DNA from: Warburgia ugandensis | Taxonomy: Eukaryota > Streptophyta > Magnoliopsida > Canellales > Canellaceae | Direction: 5' to 3' | Assembly (NCBI GenBank): GCA_035236585.1 | Contig: CP141132.1 | Location: forward strand, 47,247,880 to 47,311,879 | Length of the DNA stretch: 64,000 nucleotides | Shown: positions 38,591 to 49,960 of the stretch, piece after piece | Numbering within the stretch: the stretch's first letter is position 1 | Layout of the letters: the number at the start of each line of letters is the position of its first letter | The notes under the pieces: generated by a model | What the model was told of the DNA's origin: nothing | What the model saw: only the letters and a program-made list of their open reading frames with translations | Database searches by the model: none | Position numbers and translations under genes: made by a program

Positions 38591-40967
38591 TGTAATGCCC
38601 GAGCAATTTACGCTATTTTTAACAAAAATGAATTGGACATTCTATAGGAAATGAAAAGTTCCCTTTTCGAAGATAAGGGTATTTTGGTCATTTCACCGTT
38701 CACCAAACTAGACCCAGAAATTTGGCCCTAATAATGGTACCCTTAGGTGCGTCTTAGAAAAAGGAATCCAACGAGACCAAAATCACTCAAAACGGAGTTA
38801 AAATGAGCAAGTTATGGTGCTTTGAAGTTCAAGCGCAAAAGTATAATTTACATTAAAAACGGATTTAGCCTGAGAAACACAGGGACCCGTTTTGATACGA
38901 GCACCCCTCTTCTTCAACTTCCTAGAGGGTTCTAGAATGGCTGTGTGCAAGGAGAAACCACTGCAATTCTGGAGGTTTCTCCAACGCCATTCCATGGCGG
39001 TAAGAACCCCCTCCAGAACCCTCTTCGAGCTCTATAAATAGAGCTCTTGGGCGCCTCCAATGGCAGCCCAAAAGCTTGGGAAAAACCCATCTTGGAGAGG
39101 CAGACAAGAGGAGAAAATGTGGAGAAAAACCCTGCCACGAACCAGGTATGCCCAAAACCCCTCCAAACCCATCTCCCCCTTAGTCTTAGGATGAGTTCCC
39201 CCAAGTTTTTGCATGAAAAATCATGCAAAACGGGACTCTAGGGAGCCACAAAGGACCCAGGGATGGTGCCTGGGTGTACTGGTTCGACAAGGTCAAACCA
39301 GGTGCGTCCGTGGATGCGCCTGCAAACGAGAAAATGGGCAGAAGGCCCGGTGCGTCTATGGACACGCCCTATGAGCCTTCCATGTATTCTAAATACTAAA
39401 ACGCCCATAACTTGAGTCTAGGACTCCGATTGAGGGGCCGCAAAAGGTGTTGTGTCTGTATCGACGATGTGGACACAACCAGACCATAAAATACCTAATC
39501 AAGGCCCTATATAAGGTAAGCATGACCCTTAAACTATGATAGTGGCACAGGGCCACTAAACCTTTGTAAACCTGACGATACCAAGGCCCAGTTAGGACCT
39601 TAGGAGACCCATAGGCATGGGAATGAACCCTTAATACCTAAGTAGTGACCAAACCAGGTAGGTGCTCTATAGCTACTAGACTTTTAAAAAAAGAGCCATG
39701 ATTATTTTGAGAATGCATGTTTTAAGTATAAGTATATGACTTGTTTAGCATGACTTAATTTTATAAATGAATTCAGCATGCATATGACAAATACATTATG
39801 CATAGACATGTTTTGCAAACAATTGCATAAATTGCATGATTTGTGAGTATTGAGTTTTGAAAAATTGCATGTCTTTGAGGGTTACCAAAAGACGCTAGAG
39901 TGCCCAAAAGATGCTGGGTAGGCAGTTGTGAGGGCCAGGTAGTTGTGAGCGACCCAATGAGGACAGGTTTTGAAAAAGAGGTTTTTGCTTGATTGATCAT
40001 ATATGATTTGGGCTAGTAAGCTCGTGGGCACTATGCTGGGAGGTATGGGGTGGCCTCCCAGCCTCTACCACTATTAGGTGGAAAGGGTACCATGCCAAAA
40101 ATGCATGTCCCTACTTCAACTGCATGTGGTACAAGGGGCTACCACTCATGTCACAGCACTAGGTCGAAGTGTCATATGCCCCGTGGAGGCTATGACCCTG
40201 TGTCCTTAGATACCCGGGGACCACACGGCGGTGAGGTCATGGGCATAGTGGGCCCTATGTTTTGAGGATTTACTTGCATTGCATATGGCATGACATGAGG
40301 TTGGTCGACCATACCATATATCCATGAGTTGGATTTAGTTGAGCATCTTATGCATATCATTATGTTTATGATATATATATATGATACTTTTGACTTGGAT
40401 TATGCGATTCTTTAAGTTGTCAGTATTCCAATTCGACAATGGTTTTTAATATCGATATTGAACGTGAGTGTTCAAACATGCACATGTTTTAAAGAGCATA
40501 TGATTTTAAACGTAGCATGCATTGTAAAACTAGTAGTGATAGACTCCTACTAAGTATAGTATATACTCACCCAATCCTTAACATTTTTCAGGACAGCTCC
40601 ACATACAGAGTAGAAGACGCCTCAGGAAATGTTAGTGCTACGAGCAAGAAAAATCAAAAGGAGACAATTATACATGTAAGTAAACACTCGACCCTTTGGA
40701 CATGTATTTGTATTTATTTACAGTTGGGCTGTGAGTTGTGATTGGATAGACCTGGGAAAAACATTTATGATTTCTGTAGTTTTTCAAAAACTACTTTGGT
40801 TGTTGTGAAAGCAAATGACACTCGAGGTTTTCAAAATGAGTTTAAAACTAAAGATTTTTCGCTGCATTGCATGGTTTTTATAAAATGGTTTTCAAATAGG
40901 GATGCATCCCGCCTTAGGAATTAGATATTGCATTTAAAAAATGCATGAGAAAACCCGGGTCATCACA
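38591..40967 (+). repeat. 5' LTR of the gene-less element
   Basis: It runs TGTAATGCCCGAGC to CCCGGGTCATCACA (2377 bp). It contains the paired-stem motif at 38886-38902 (one stem mismatch), a TATA-like palindrome at 39027-39046, two GC-rich palindromes (39301-39320 and 39349-39368) and an 8-base-stem hairpin CTGGGAGG/CCTCCCAG at 40036-40061. It lacks 95 bases present in the 3' LTR at about 45531-45625. Confidence 0.92.
39027..39046 (+). promoter_or_regulatory. Candidate LTR TATA box inside a palindrome
   Basis: GAGCTC, then TATAAATA, then GAGCTC. It is the only clear TATA motif in this part of the LTR. The 3' LTR has the same site at 44912-44931 with one base changed. Use as a promoter is inferred. 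Confidence 0.4.
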
Positions 40968-40969
40968 GT

Positions 40970-40981
40970 TGGTATCAAAGC
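40970..40981 (+). other. Primer-binding site of the gene-less element
   Basis: TGGTATCAAAGC, the Met-tRNA type, two bases after the 5' LTR. Confidence 0.85.
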
Positions 40982-43900
40982 CCAGTTTTATCCTTTCACA
41001 GCCAGTCTAGCATGTCCAAGGGTCATAGACAATGGAGAAAAATTCAGAAGGAGTAGTCTAAAGAGAAGTATAGAAGTAATAGAGATGACTAGAACACGAA
41101 TAATATCAAATCACAAAGATGCACACCATCAATAAATTGGTGAAACACAGCTTGGTTTAACAAATAATTAGGCAGAGGATAGTGCAACCCTTATCCAAAA
41201 TCTAGTCTAAGACGACTTAAGGATTAAGCATTGTTGTGTGGTGCAAATATGAAAACTCATATATGGATCATATTATGATGAGAATGATGAAGGAAGATGT
41301 TAGTGAATGTGTTAGTAGATAATTCTGACCTGTAATAGATCAATCTCACCAAAGATGAGAACATCGAAGAACCTAGATGGCTATCGTACCATCATAAAGA
41401 ATATCATAATATGAGTACACTATCACAAGGGATATGATATGAGTATGATAGGGGATGTAAAAGACAGACTTTGAGAAGATTTTGATGATAATATAAGAGG
41501 GATGAGAATGCAAGATGATATTAAGAGATAACTATGACTTGTACTAGATCACAGAGGTATGGATCCTGAAGGACTTAGAGCAATTTTGGATAACTTAATT
41601 GGAGTCTTATGAAGAGTGAAGTGCTATCTAATAATGACAACCTGAGTATAATGGAGGAGATCAGAAGATGTACAATTAACATATTATGTGATTAAGAGGA
41701 ACATAACACGAATATGATAGGAAAATGAATTCGACCGAGTTATCAAGAGATTTTGATGATAATACTAGGGGTGACAGATCTATAACAATAGATTGATCCT
41801 AATAGGAACTTATAAGAAATTGATCTAGGTAGACAAAAATGAGGAATTTAGGGAAAGAGATAGAGATGTAACTATAAGTATTTGACAAATATTGAATATT
41901 CAAAAGAAGACGATCATGATTTTATGGAGATACATACAATTCTATCATCTTGAATCCTATAGGAAGGTAGATCAAACAAATGCAAAGGAATAATACTAGA
42001 TGAGTTGGTAATCTTATTGTAAAAGAGTATAAAAGAGAGAAAGCATATGGGGTTTAAGACTTTGAGTACAGTATCGAATTTCAGGAGATTATGCGACAAG
42101 AAATTTTCGAAGAGGAATGGTGACCAGCTAGAAATTAAATTCTACAAATGGTTTGATATCAATTATTACAATTAGATTCTTATCAGATCCATTAGCTTAT
42201 GGGGAACACCAATGGATATAGTCCATAAAAAGGAAAATTTGGTGATATCTTACCTTGCCACTACATGAGTAAATAAAGTATATTGAAAATGGAATTAAGC
42301 TGGGACAGTGACCTATCCATTTGTCTTTCTTCAGCAAGTAGGGTACCATCAAGGATCAAATTGAGGCCTTGCTATCATAGATTGGAAGAGCAAATATCTT
42401 AAGACCATTATTTAGTCACTAAATAAAGGTATCCCACCATATTTAATCAAATATGTTAGTATCTATTAGACAGTAGTTGAAGTTATAAACTCAGAGGGAT
42501 ATTATAAGTATTTGGACATGAGTTTTACCTAAAAGAAGTACTTGTTAGACTAAGTCATTTGAGGGTATGAGGTTAGTTGATTAGGCCACATCATGGAGGA
42601 GCTACAAGTACAATGAATACAATAACAACTGAGACAGAAGCAAAAATAAGGAGCGATCTCCACCAATGAGACAGATTTTTCCAAACCTGAATAGATACCA
42701 TGACAAACCATAGAAATCACTGTGGGTCTGAAAGATGCTGCTGACTTGGATAAGCACTGATCGCTTTAGAGAGACCGTTGAGCTCATAACCTATACATCT
42801 AGACAGAGATCAACAGGTAATCGAATAAATTCTCTTTCTATATGTCTACGAAAATGTTCCATGCTTACCTGAGTGTTTTTCAAATTTGATGAATTAACAA
42901 CTTCAGCATAACTTGATGTAATAGCTATTGAATGAGAACTGTTATTATAAGCTAAGTATGAGGAGGGACTTGAAAGATAAAATTTGAGGAATTGAGAAAA
43001 ACACTACTTATGATGATGATACCCCCTGACAATTAAGAATGAATGGTTGACGACAACGCAGTAATAAAAGATTGAACAACATATTGATATAGGGAATGGG
43101 AGGAGAAAGTTGAGGTGGCCAGCACATTATAAGGTGAGATTTGATGTTACATTCCTTTAGACAAAAAGATAATTGTTATGTGCATATACCAAGTACAAAA
43201 AATCAATTGAAGGAATTTCCTAAGGACTAACCCTACTGGATTGAGTATAGAACTTTTGGGTTGAAAGATTAGGAAGAAAACCATCAAGCAAAGAAAGGAC
43301 AAAGAGGATGATGACAAAGGATTCAACCATGACCTAGTAAGGGTACTCAGTTATGAATAAGAGACTTTTTGCATAAATGGGAACATTGTTGGAAATCCTA
43401 ATGACAAATTGATGTGAATAGTGAGATAGGCCTCTGGACGAGAACATTTGAACCATGATGATGAATTAACCATAAAGCATTTGACATGAGTTTGCATAAA
43501 CTCTTTAGGGAGAAAAGCATTTAATGGCTTCAACATCTATGAAACTTGATGTACAATTCGAGTATCCTAATCGTAATATGAGATAGTATTAGTGATGGAG
43601 GATGCTACTTGAATTATTTTATTTTGAATATAATATGGGTTGAGGACCCAAGTTATAGTAGAAAAGCGACAGACAGGTGAAATTCAAAGTTAATTAAGGG
43701 TTTGGCTTTTATCATTAATCTAATTGGAGAGCACATGATACCATGTCAGTTATTGAAGCATCTTGGAGACAAATATAAAAGATAAGAAGCAAAGTTAGAT
43801 ACAATAGAAAGAAGGTAACCTTTTTTGTTAGACTCTTACTAATGACACGCAACCAACCATTAGAAGGAGATGTGGATGATGAAGAGATCACTAGATGAAA

Positions 43901-44461
43901 GACAAGAAGAAAAAGGGATTATCCTATGATATTCAAGTATCCTAATCGTAATATTCAAAATGAAATAGGAGGAATAAGATCATATGATCTCAAAGAAGTA
44001 TGAAATAATTTATACGAGTATGAGAGTATGGTCATCTAAGGAGACTATCCTATACATAATCAAAAGGAATATGAGCATCTAAGGATGACTAATACAGATA
44101 GAAACCTGTAATGATAAACTAGCACGCATGGGACTATGTATCAGAGTACGCAGCGGAAGCAGCCCATATATACTTAAAGAAAATGGATGAGATATATTGA
44201 CGCGAAGTATAAGTGTAAGGCCTTGTGGAAGGAATTATAACAAGGATAAATTAAGAACGTGCCTAGGATTGGGTACAGGATAGTATGATTAGCATTTTAA
44301 GGACAACATTACTCCAAGTATTAACCCAATTAGAGTATTGGATAACGAAATAATGGATTCGTCGACAACAGAATTATGGGAATTTTCTTGAATATGTCTT
44401 ATCAAGAAGACAGCTGACTTGAAGAAGAGGATTTGTGGAATTTCGAGGACAAAATTTTTTT
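40982..44461 (+). other. Internal region without recognisable genes
   Basis: About 3.5 kb, purine-rich on the plus strand, with stops in all frames. A short stretch near 42190-42240 (WGTPMDIVHKKEN) faintly recalls the RT segment SPWGAPVLFVKKKDG; nothing else of gag or pol can be followed. The end (ATTTCGAGGACAAAATTTT at about 44440) is the usual Tekay pre-polypurine sequence. Confidence 0.6.
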
Positions 44462-44474
44462 AAGGGGGTAATAA
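44462..44474 (+). other. Polypurine tract of the gene-less element
   Basis: AAGGGGGTAATAA directly before the 3' LTR start TGTAATGC. Confidence 0.75.
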
Positions 44475-46446
44475 TGTAATGCTCGAGCAATTTAGGCTAT
44501 TTTTAAGAAAAATGAATTGGACATTCTATAGGAAATGAAAAGTTCCCTTTTTGGAGGTAAGGGTATTTTGGTCATTTCACCATTCACCCTGACTAGACCC
44601 AAAAATTTGGTCCTAAGATTAGTACCTTTAGGTGCGTCTCGGAAAAAAGAATCCAACAAGAGCAAAATCACTCAAAACGGAGTTAAAATGAGCAAGTTAT
44701 GGCGCTTTGAAGTTCAAGGGCAAAAGTATAATTTACATTAAAAATGGATTTAGCCTGAGAAACATAGGGACCCGTTTTGATACGGGCACCCCTCTTCTTC
44801 AATCTCCTAGAGGGTTCTAGAACGGCTGTGTGCAAGGAGAAACCACTACAATTCTGGAGGTTTCTCCACCGCCATTCCATGGCGGTAAGAACCCCCTCCA
44901 GAACCCTCTTCGAGCTCTATAAATGGAGCTCTTGGGCGCCTCCAATGGCAGCCCAAAAGCTTGGGAAAAACCCATCGTGGAGAGGTAGACAAGAGGAGAA
45001 AATGTGGAGAAAAACCCTGCCACAAACCAGGTATGCCCAAAACCCCTCCAAACCCATCTCCCCCTTAGTCTTAGGATGAGTTCCCCCAAGTTTTTGCATG
45101 AAAAATCATGCAAAACGGGACTCTAGGGAGCCACAAAGGACCCAGGGATGGTGCCTGGGTGTACTAGTTCGACAAGGTCAAACCAGGTGCGTCCGTGGAT
45201 GCGCCTGCAAACGAGAAAATGGGCAGAAGGCCTGGTGCGTCCGTGGACGTGCCCTGTGGGCCTTCCATGTATTTTAAATACTAAAACGCCCATAACTTGA
45301 GTTCTAGGACTCCGATTGAGGTGCCGTGAAAGGCGTTGTGTCCATATCGATGATGCGGACACACCTAGACCATAAAATACTGATCAAGGCCCTATCTAAG
45401 GTAGGCATGACTCTTAAACTATGATAGTGGCGCGGGGCCACTAAACTTTGTAAACCTGACGATACCAAGGCCTAGTTAGGACCTTAGGAGACCCATAGGC
45501 ATGGGCATGAACCCTTAATGCCTAAGTAGTGAGATCAACCATTCTAAAACATATAGAAATAGGCCAAGCTAACCTTGTTCCCCTAAACTATGAGCAGGAG
45601 CGTAAGAGGACAAGGGGGCTAACATGACCAAACCAGGTAGGTGCTCTATCACTACTAGACTTTTAGAAAAAGAGCCATGATTGTTTTGAGAATGCATGTT
45701 TTAAGTATAAGTGTATGACTTGTTTAGCATGACTTAATTTTATAAATGAATTCAGCATGCATATGACAAATACATTATGCATAGACATGTTTTGCAAACA
45801 ATTGCATAAATTGCATGATTTGTGAGTATTGAGTTTTGAAAAATTGCATGTCTTTGAGGGTTACCAAAAGACGCTAGAGTGCCCAAAAGATGCTGGGTAG
45901 GCAGTTGTGAGGGCCAGGTAGTTGTGAGCGACCCAATGAGGACAGGTTTTGAAAAAGAGGTTTTTGCTTGATTGATCATATATGATTTGGGCTAGTAAGC
46001 TCGTGGGCGCTATGCTGAGAGGTATGGGGTGGCCTCCCAGCCTCTACCACTATTAGGTGGAAAGGGTACCATGCCAAAAAGGCATGTCCCTACTTCAACT
46101 GCATGTGGTACAGGGGGCTACCACTCGTCTCACAGCACTAGGTCGAAGTGTCATATGCCCCGTGGAGGCTATGACCTTGTGTCCTTAGATACCCGGGGAC
46201 CACATGGCGGTGAGGTCATGGGCATAGTGGGCCCTATGTTTTGAGGATTTACTTGCATTGCATATGGCATGACATGAGGTTGGTCGACCATACCATATAT
46301 TCATGAGTTGGATTTAGTTGAGCATCTTATGCATATCATTATGTTTATGATATATATATATGATACTTTTGACTTGGATTATGCAATTCTTTAAGTTGTC
46401 AGTATTCCAATTCGACAATGGTTTTTAATATTGATATTGAACGTGA
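44475..46446 (+). repeat. 3' LTR of the gene-less element, truncated
   Basis: Collinear with the 5' LTR from its first base to GAACGTGA at 46446, where it ends abruptly about 520 bases early. The next base begins sequence of the PPR pseudogene. It keeps the stem motif (44771-44786), the TATA palindrome (44912-44931) and GC palindromes at 45186-45205 and 45234-45253. Confidence 0.92.
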
Positions 46447-48305
46447 CAGTCCATGGGATCAAGCTCAAACAATTTCCTAGTCGCAATGTTTCCCAGTTGG
46501 GGCTTCCTATGTACCCTACAAGCCCACAAAAGTGCTCCCCAGATAGACACCGTAAGCTGTATGGGCATTCCTTTGATAAACTCATACACCTTTTCCACCT
46601 TTCTAGCTTCCCCAACGAGTCCACAATACATGCATAATGCTCACAACCTGACTCAATTCCATACTTCCTTTTCATCTCTTCAAAAATCCTCAATCCCTCC
46701 TCTACTTTCCCATCCTTATTAGACGTTGATAGTACACAAACAAACATAACATATGTTGGCAACACTATCATTTCTTCAAACAAAGCAATTGCCATCTCAG
46801 AATGACCTTGGTTTTCATACCCACCTATGATGCTATTCCAGGTTACCAAGTTTCTCTCTAGCATTTTATTAAAAGCTTTCTTAGAATTCATAATAATCCT
46901 ACATTTTCCATACATATAAACAAGGGGGCTTCCCATGCAGATGTTGTCCTCAACATAGGATTTAATAGCTAGAGCATGAACTGCCTTGCAAGTTCAAGCA
47001 CAGCTAGCACTATGCAAGCGCTAAGCACGCTAGAAACCATGAAACCAATTAGTTCACAGCCTTCCTTTCTCACTTGCTAGACAGTCATAAGTGTGTTCTC
47101 TTCCTCATTGTTCGGTACACACGCTGCAATCATCAAACACCAAGAGACATTGTTACATAAGAAATTCCATCAAAGACCACCCCAGCATCAGCAATTTGGT
47201 GACATTTTCCTTAGAAGTCAATGTGCCCATTGGCAATGGAGACATCTGTTTCGATCCCCAATCAAATAACGAATCTATATAATTGGGCCCCAAGTCAAAG
47301 ATCAGAATAGTCAGAGTAACATGCAGAATGTTATTGAATCTGGCTCATGACTAGTGTGTTGAAGTTTCAAAAAGGTAGCTACTATATCAACCTTTTTACC
47401 TTCAAGGATAGCATTAGTAATAATTGCATTCCAAGTAGTAATATTCCTTTTGGGAATTTTGTCAAACAGCTTCAATGCATCTTGTCGCATGCTAGTTTTT
47501 AAAATACAAATCAAAGGCAATGCAGGCTATGAAGACATCAAAAGCATGACTCACCTTGACAGCAAGAGCATGGAGCTGTCTCCAGGTCATGGGTATGCGA
47601 AATGCAGAAGAGGCCTAAAAAAAAGGTATGTCAGATCTTCAACATTTCTAGTTTGATTTCCCCTTCCCATTTACTTCTTTTTTTGGGGCTAGAAATGGGG
47701 GCGACTAAACCAAGCTTTAGATTTTCTTGATAAAGATAAGACCCAGAAATGACTCAAATTCTATCAAAGATTCAAAATGCTTGCGCACTTTGGTTGTGGC
47801 ATTCGAGACCACTGATTATGGTAGCCTGCAGCTAGATCTACAGTGAAGACATGATCTATACCCTTGATCAAAATGAGGCCTTTAATGACGATCGTCTACT
47901 TTTGTATGATAGGATGTGTGGTTCCGATCATTTCTTTGCAGTGGGTTGCAAAAGCACTGCAAGATCTAATGCTGGCCAACCAGATAAAAGCAACTGCTGT
48001 CAGTGATCACCATGATATAGAGAAGAAGATCATCTACACTAAAAAACGAGGGAAAGTGATTCAATGGGCTGTATTTGAAGCCGTTGCATTTGAGAGAAAT
48101 GTGAGAGGAGGGTTATGGATTGAGGAAGGAGGTTGAGTTTGGAGTAGAAGTTGGTGAGGTGATTGGACAAGAAGGTGGGAATGGTGGGGAGGGTTTTGAT
48201 GATTTGGGCGTGAGTGGCGCAGCCAAGACGGGTAGACAGAGTGGAGATGGGCGATTCAACAAGTGAGGCCAGGGCTTGGGGTTGAAGGGCGAGCATCTCC
48301 GGCAA
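46447..48305 (-). pseudogene. PPR pseudogene resembling LOI1/MEF11 (At4g14850)
   Basis: On the minus strand the start at 48305 gives MLALQPQALASLVESPIS, HAQIIKTLPT and LTNFYSKLN, like the N-terminus of the DYW-class PPR protein LOI1/MEF11, which edits mitochondrial RNA. Later blocks match successive repeats: RQLHALAVK (about 47560), ALKLFDKIPKRNITTWNAI (47311-47520), a SSVLSAC-like step (about 47020), then LVYMYGKC, ERNLVTWNSIIGGY and EHYACIVDSLG (46600-46936). After a frameshift come EFIKGMPIQ, WGALLWACR and ELDPMD (46425-46631). Parts of the N-terminal repeats are deleted, about 400 bases are inserted (47640-48040) and the E/DYW end is missing. Not functional. Confidence 0.88.
47640..48040. 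other. Insertion inside the PPR pseudogene, origin unknown
   Basis: PPR similarity stops near 48040 (QLQIQP-like step on the minus strand) and resumes near 47600. The material between has no PPR signal. A plus-strand open stretch (47864-48136) overlaps it but matches nothing I know. On the minus strand a VFTVDLAAGYH segment weakly recalls a reverse transcriptase. Confidence 0.4.
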
Positions 48306-48426
48306 CGTTCATGGCTACTGGGTTTGGAACATGGGGAGAAGATAATCAACCAGTCAAGAATCTCCTGTTGATTTGTGAGGTAGGGGAGAAGGAGAAACGA
48401 AGGGAGTGGAGGGGGAAAGCCGTCGA

Positions 48427-48429
<3 letters not shown>

Positions 48430-48523
<94 letters not shown>
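48430..48523. repeat. (CT)n microsatellite, about 47 units
   Basis: A pure CT run just upstream of the PPR pseudogene start. It causes the long Leu-Ser and Arg-Glu frames here. Confidence 0.98.
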
Positions 48524-48525
<2 letters not shown>

Positions 48526-48539
48526 GTTACAGATGCGTG

Positions 48540-49075
48540 GGGGTGAAAGGGGCTGAGTCCGTGTGGCGAGTTTAACTCCCACACATCGACTCGCTTCCCT
48601 GTGACATTGTGTAGAAGAGTTAGTCAGGGGGTGCCATTATCAATTTGGACCCCCCTTTATTTGTAAATTTCTTTTGAATTTTTGAGTCCCAGTCTCCGTT
48701 TTACGCGTTCTTAGTGTCGTTGGAAAGCTCTCATCGAGCACAATCCAATAATCAAACTTTCATCACTAGATTTTTCATATTTTTAATTTACTGTATAATT
48801 ACTTGAATTTCTATAAAATTTTGACTTTCAAATAAGTTTGCTCACATTTTGCTATGGATCCAAATGAAATTTCAATTCATCTAATCCTTATAAGATATAT
48901 AATTTAACAAGTTCTAAGGATTCAAAATTTACCCAAAACTGTCTTCAATTTGCAACTGGACTCATGCAGGCCCACGTGCACAATCCTGCCTTGGTTGTCT
49001 TGTTTCATAGCATCTGGGAAGATTAATGAGTTAATTCCTGTTTTAACCTGATTGTAGGACACAGGTGTGACAACA
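48540..49075 (-). repeat. Gypsy LTR fragment
   Basis: The right edge reads TGTTGTCACACC on the minus strand next to a purine tract, as at a 3' LTR start. It contains a weak version of the stem motif (48634-48648) and the downstream TTAGTGTCGTTGGAAAG block seen in related LTRs. The left limit is uncertain. Confidence 0.6.
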
Positions 49076-49110
49076 CTTCCCTCCTAAAAAAAAAATTTCG
49101 TCCTCAAAAT
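49076..49110 (-). other. Polypurine tract of the minus-strand gypsy relic
   Basis: On the minus strand ATTTTGAGGACGAAATTT is followed by an A/T run and AGGAGGGAAG directly before the LTR. This is the usual 3' end arrangement of Tekay-type elements. Confidence 0.7.
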
Positions 49111-49467
49111 TTAAAGAAATATCTTAGTCCAATAGTTCTGGGTACCTTTGCTAGATCTCTGACCCCAGCTCCCATGTGGTGCCTTCTACTCCATGATGTT
49201 GCCACGCTACCTTTAGAAATTGTATTACTTTTTAGCTTAAAACTTGTTCCCTTCAATCAACCACTTGTATTGACTTCTCCTCATACGAGACATCCTCTTA
49301 AAAGACCAGATTTGTTCATCTGTCTGGGAATGAAATGCAGAGTTAAAGTCAACCTTGTAACCATCCTCTAAATCCTTCAAGAATTGGTAATCAACTCAAT
49401 GTCTCGAGTGAATCTGTAACCTTCACTGCTAGGAAGTGTGCTGATTTAGTTAATCTGTCGCAATCAT

Positions 49468-49960
49468 TCATATGCTATTCCAAAGTTGCAATACAAACAC
49501 CGCTGCTGCCAGTTCTACGTAATGAGTGGGGTACTTCTTCTCATTTGGCTTCAATTGACGAGAACCACACACTCCCACTCTTCCTTCTTGCATTAGGACA
49601 CATCCAAGTCCTAAGTGTGGGGCATCAGAATACACTGCATAACCCATACTTTGCTCAGGAGTGATAAGAACATGTGCAGACGTCAATTGTCTCTTTAGCT
49701 CATGAATTGACTACTCACATGAATCGTCCCATTCAAATATCACATCTTTCTTCTTCTTCTTCTTCTTCTTCTTCTTCTTCTTCTTCTTCTTCTTCTTCTT
49801 CTTTTCGTAAGCGTTTTCATAGATGTTGTAATGCATGAGAAGCCCTTTGCAAACCTCTTATAATTACATGCCAACCCAAGGAAATTTCTGATCTTGGCTA
49901 CATATGCATATAAGATATTGAATTAATCTTGGCACAGTTCAACAGTGACACTCTCGATTT
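49468..49960 (-). pseudogene. Gypsy RT end and RNase H remnant
   Basis: The open stretch at 49468-49686 on the minus strand reads LTSAHVL-like (TSAHVLITPE), then AVYSDAPHLGLGCVLMQEG, SRQLKPNEKKYPTH and ELAAAVF, an RNase H domain that keeps its first aspartate. Upstream at about 49850-49910 is an IRNFLGLACNYKRF segment of the RT connection. A (GAA)n tract has expanded between the two. Integrase is missing before the polypurine tract, so the relic is internally deleted. Confidence 0.85.
49747..49804. repeat. (TTC)n microsatellite, about 19 units
   Basis: A pure trinucleotide run inside the gypsy relic, where the family normally has a lysine/glutamate-coding stretch after the RT connection. Confidence 0.97.

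Larger units (their letters stand above)
38591..46446 (+). mobile_element. Non-autonomous Tekay-like element (LARD-like)
   Basis: 5' LTR 38591-40967, Met-type primer site 40970-40981, internal region 40982-44461, purine tract, 3' LTR 44475-46446 cut short. The two LTRs differ by only scattered bases over about 2 kb plus one 95-base gap. Yet the 3.5 kb between them shows no gag, protease, RT or integrase that I can recognise. Such large gene-less derivatives rely on enzymes from related elements. The LTR family is the same as solo LTRs 1 and 2. Confidence 0.8.
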
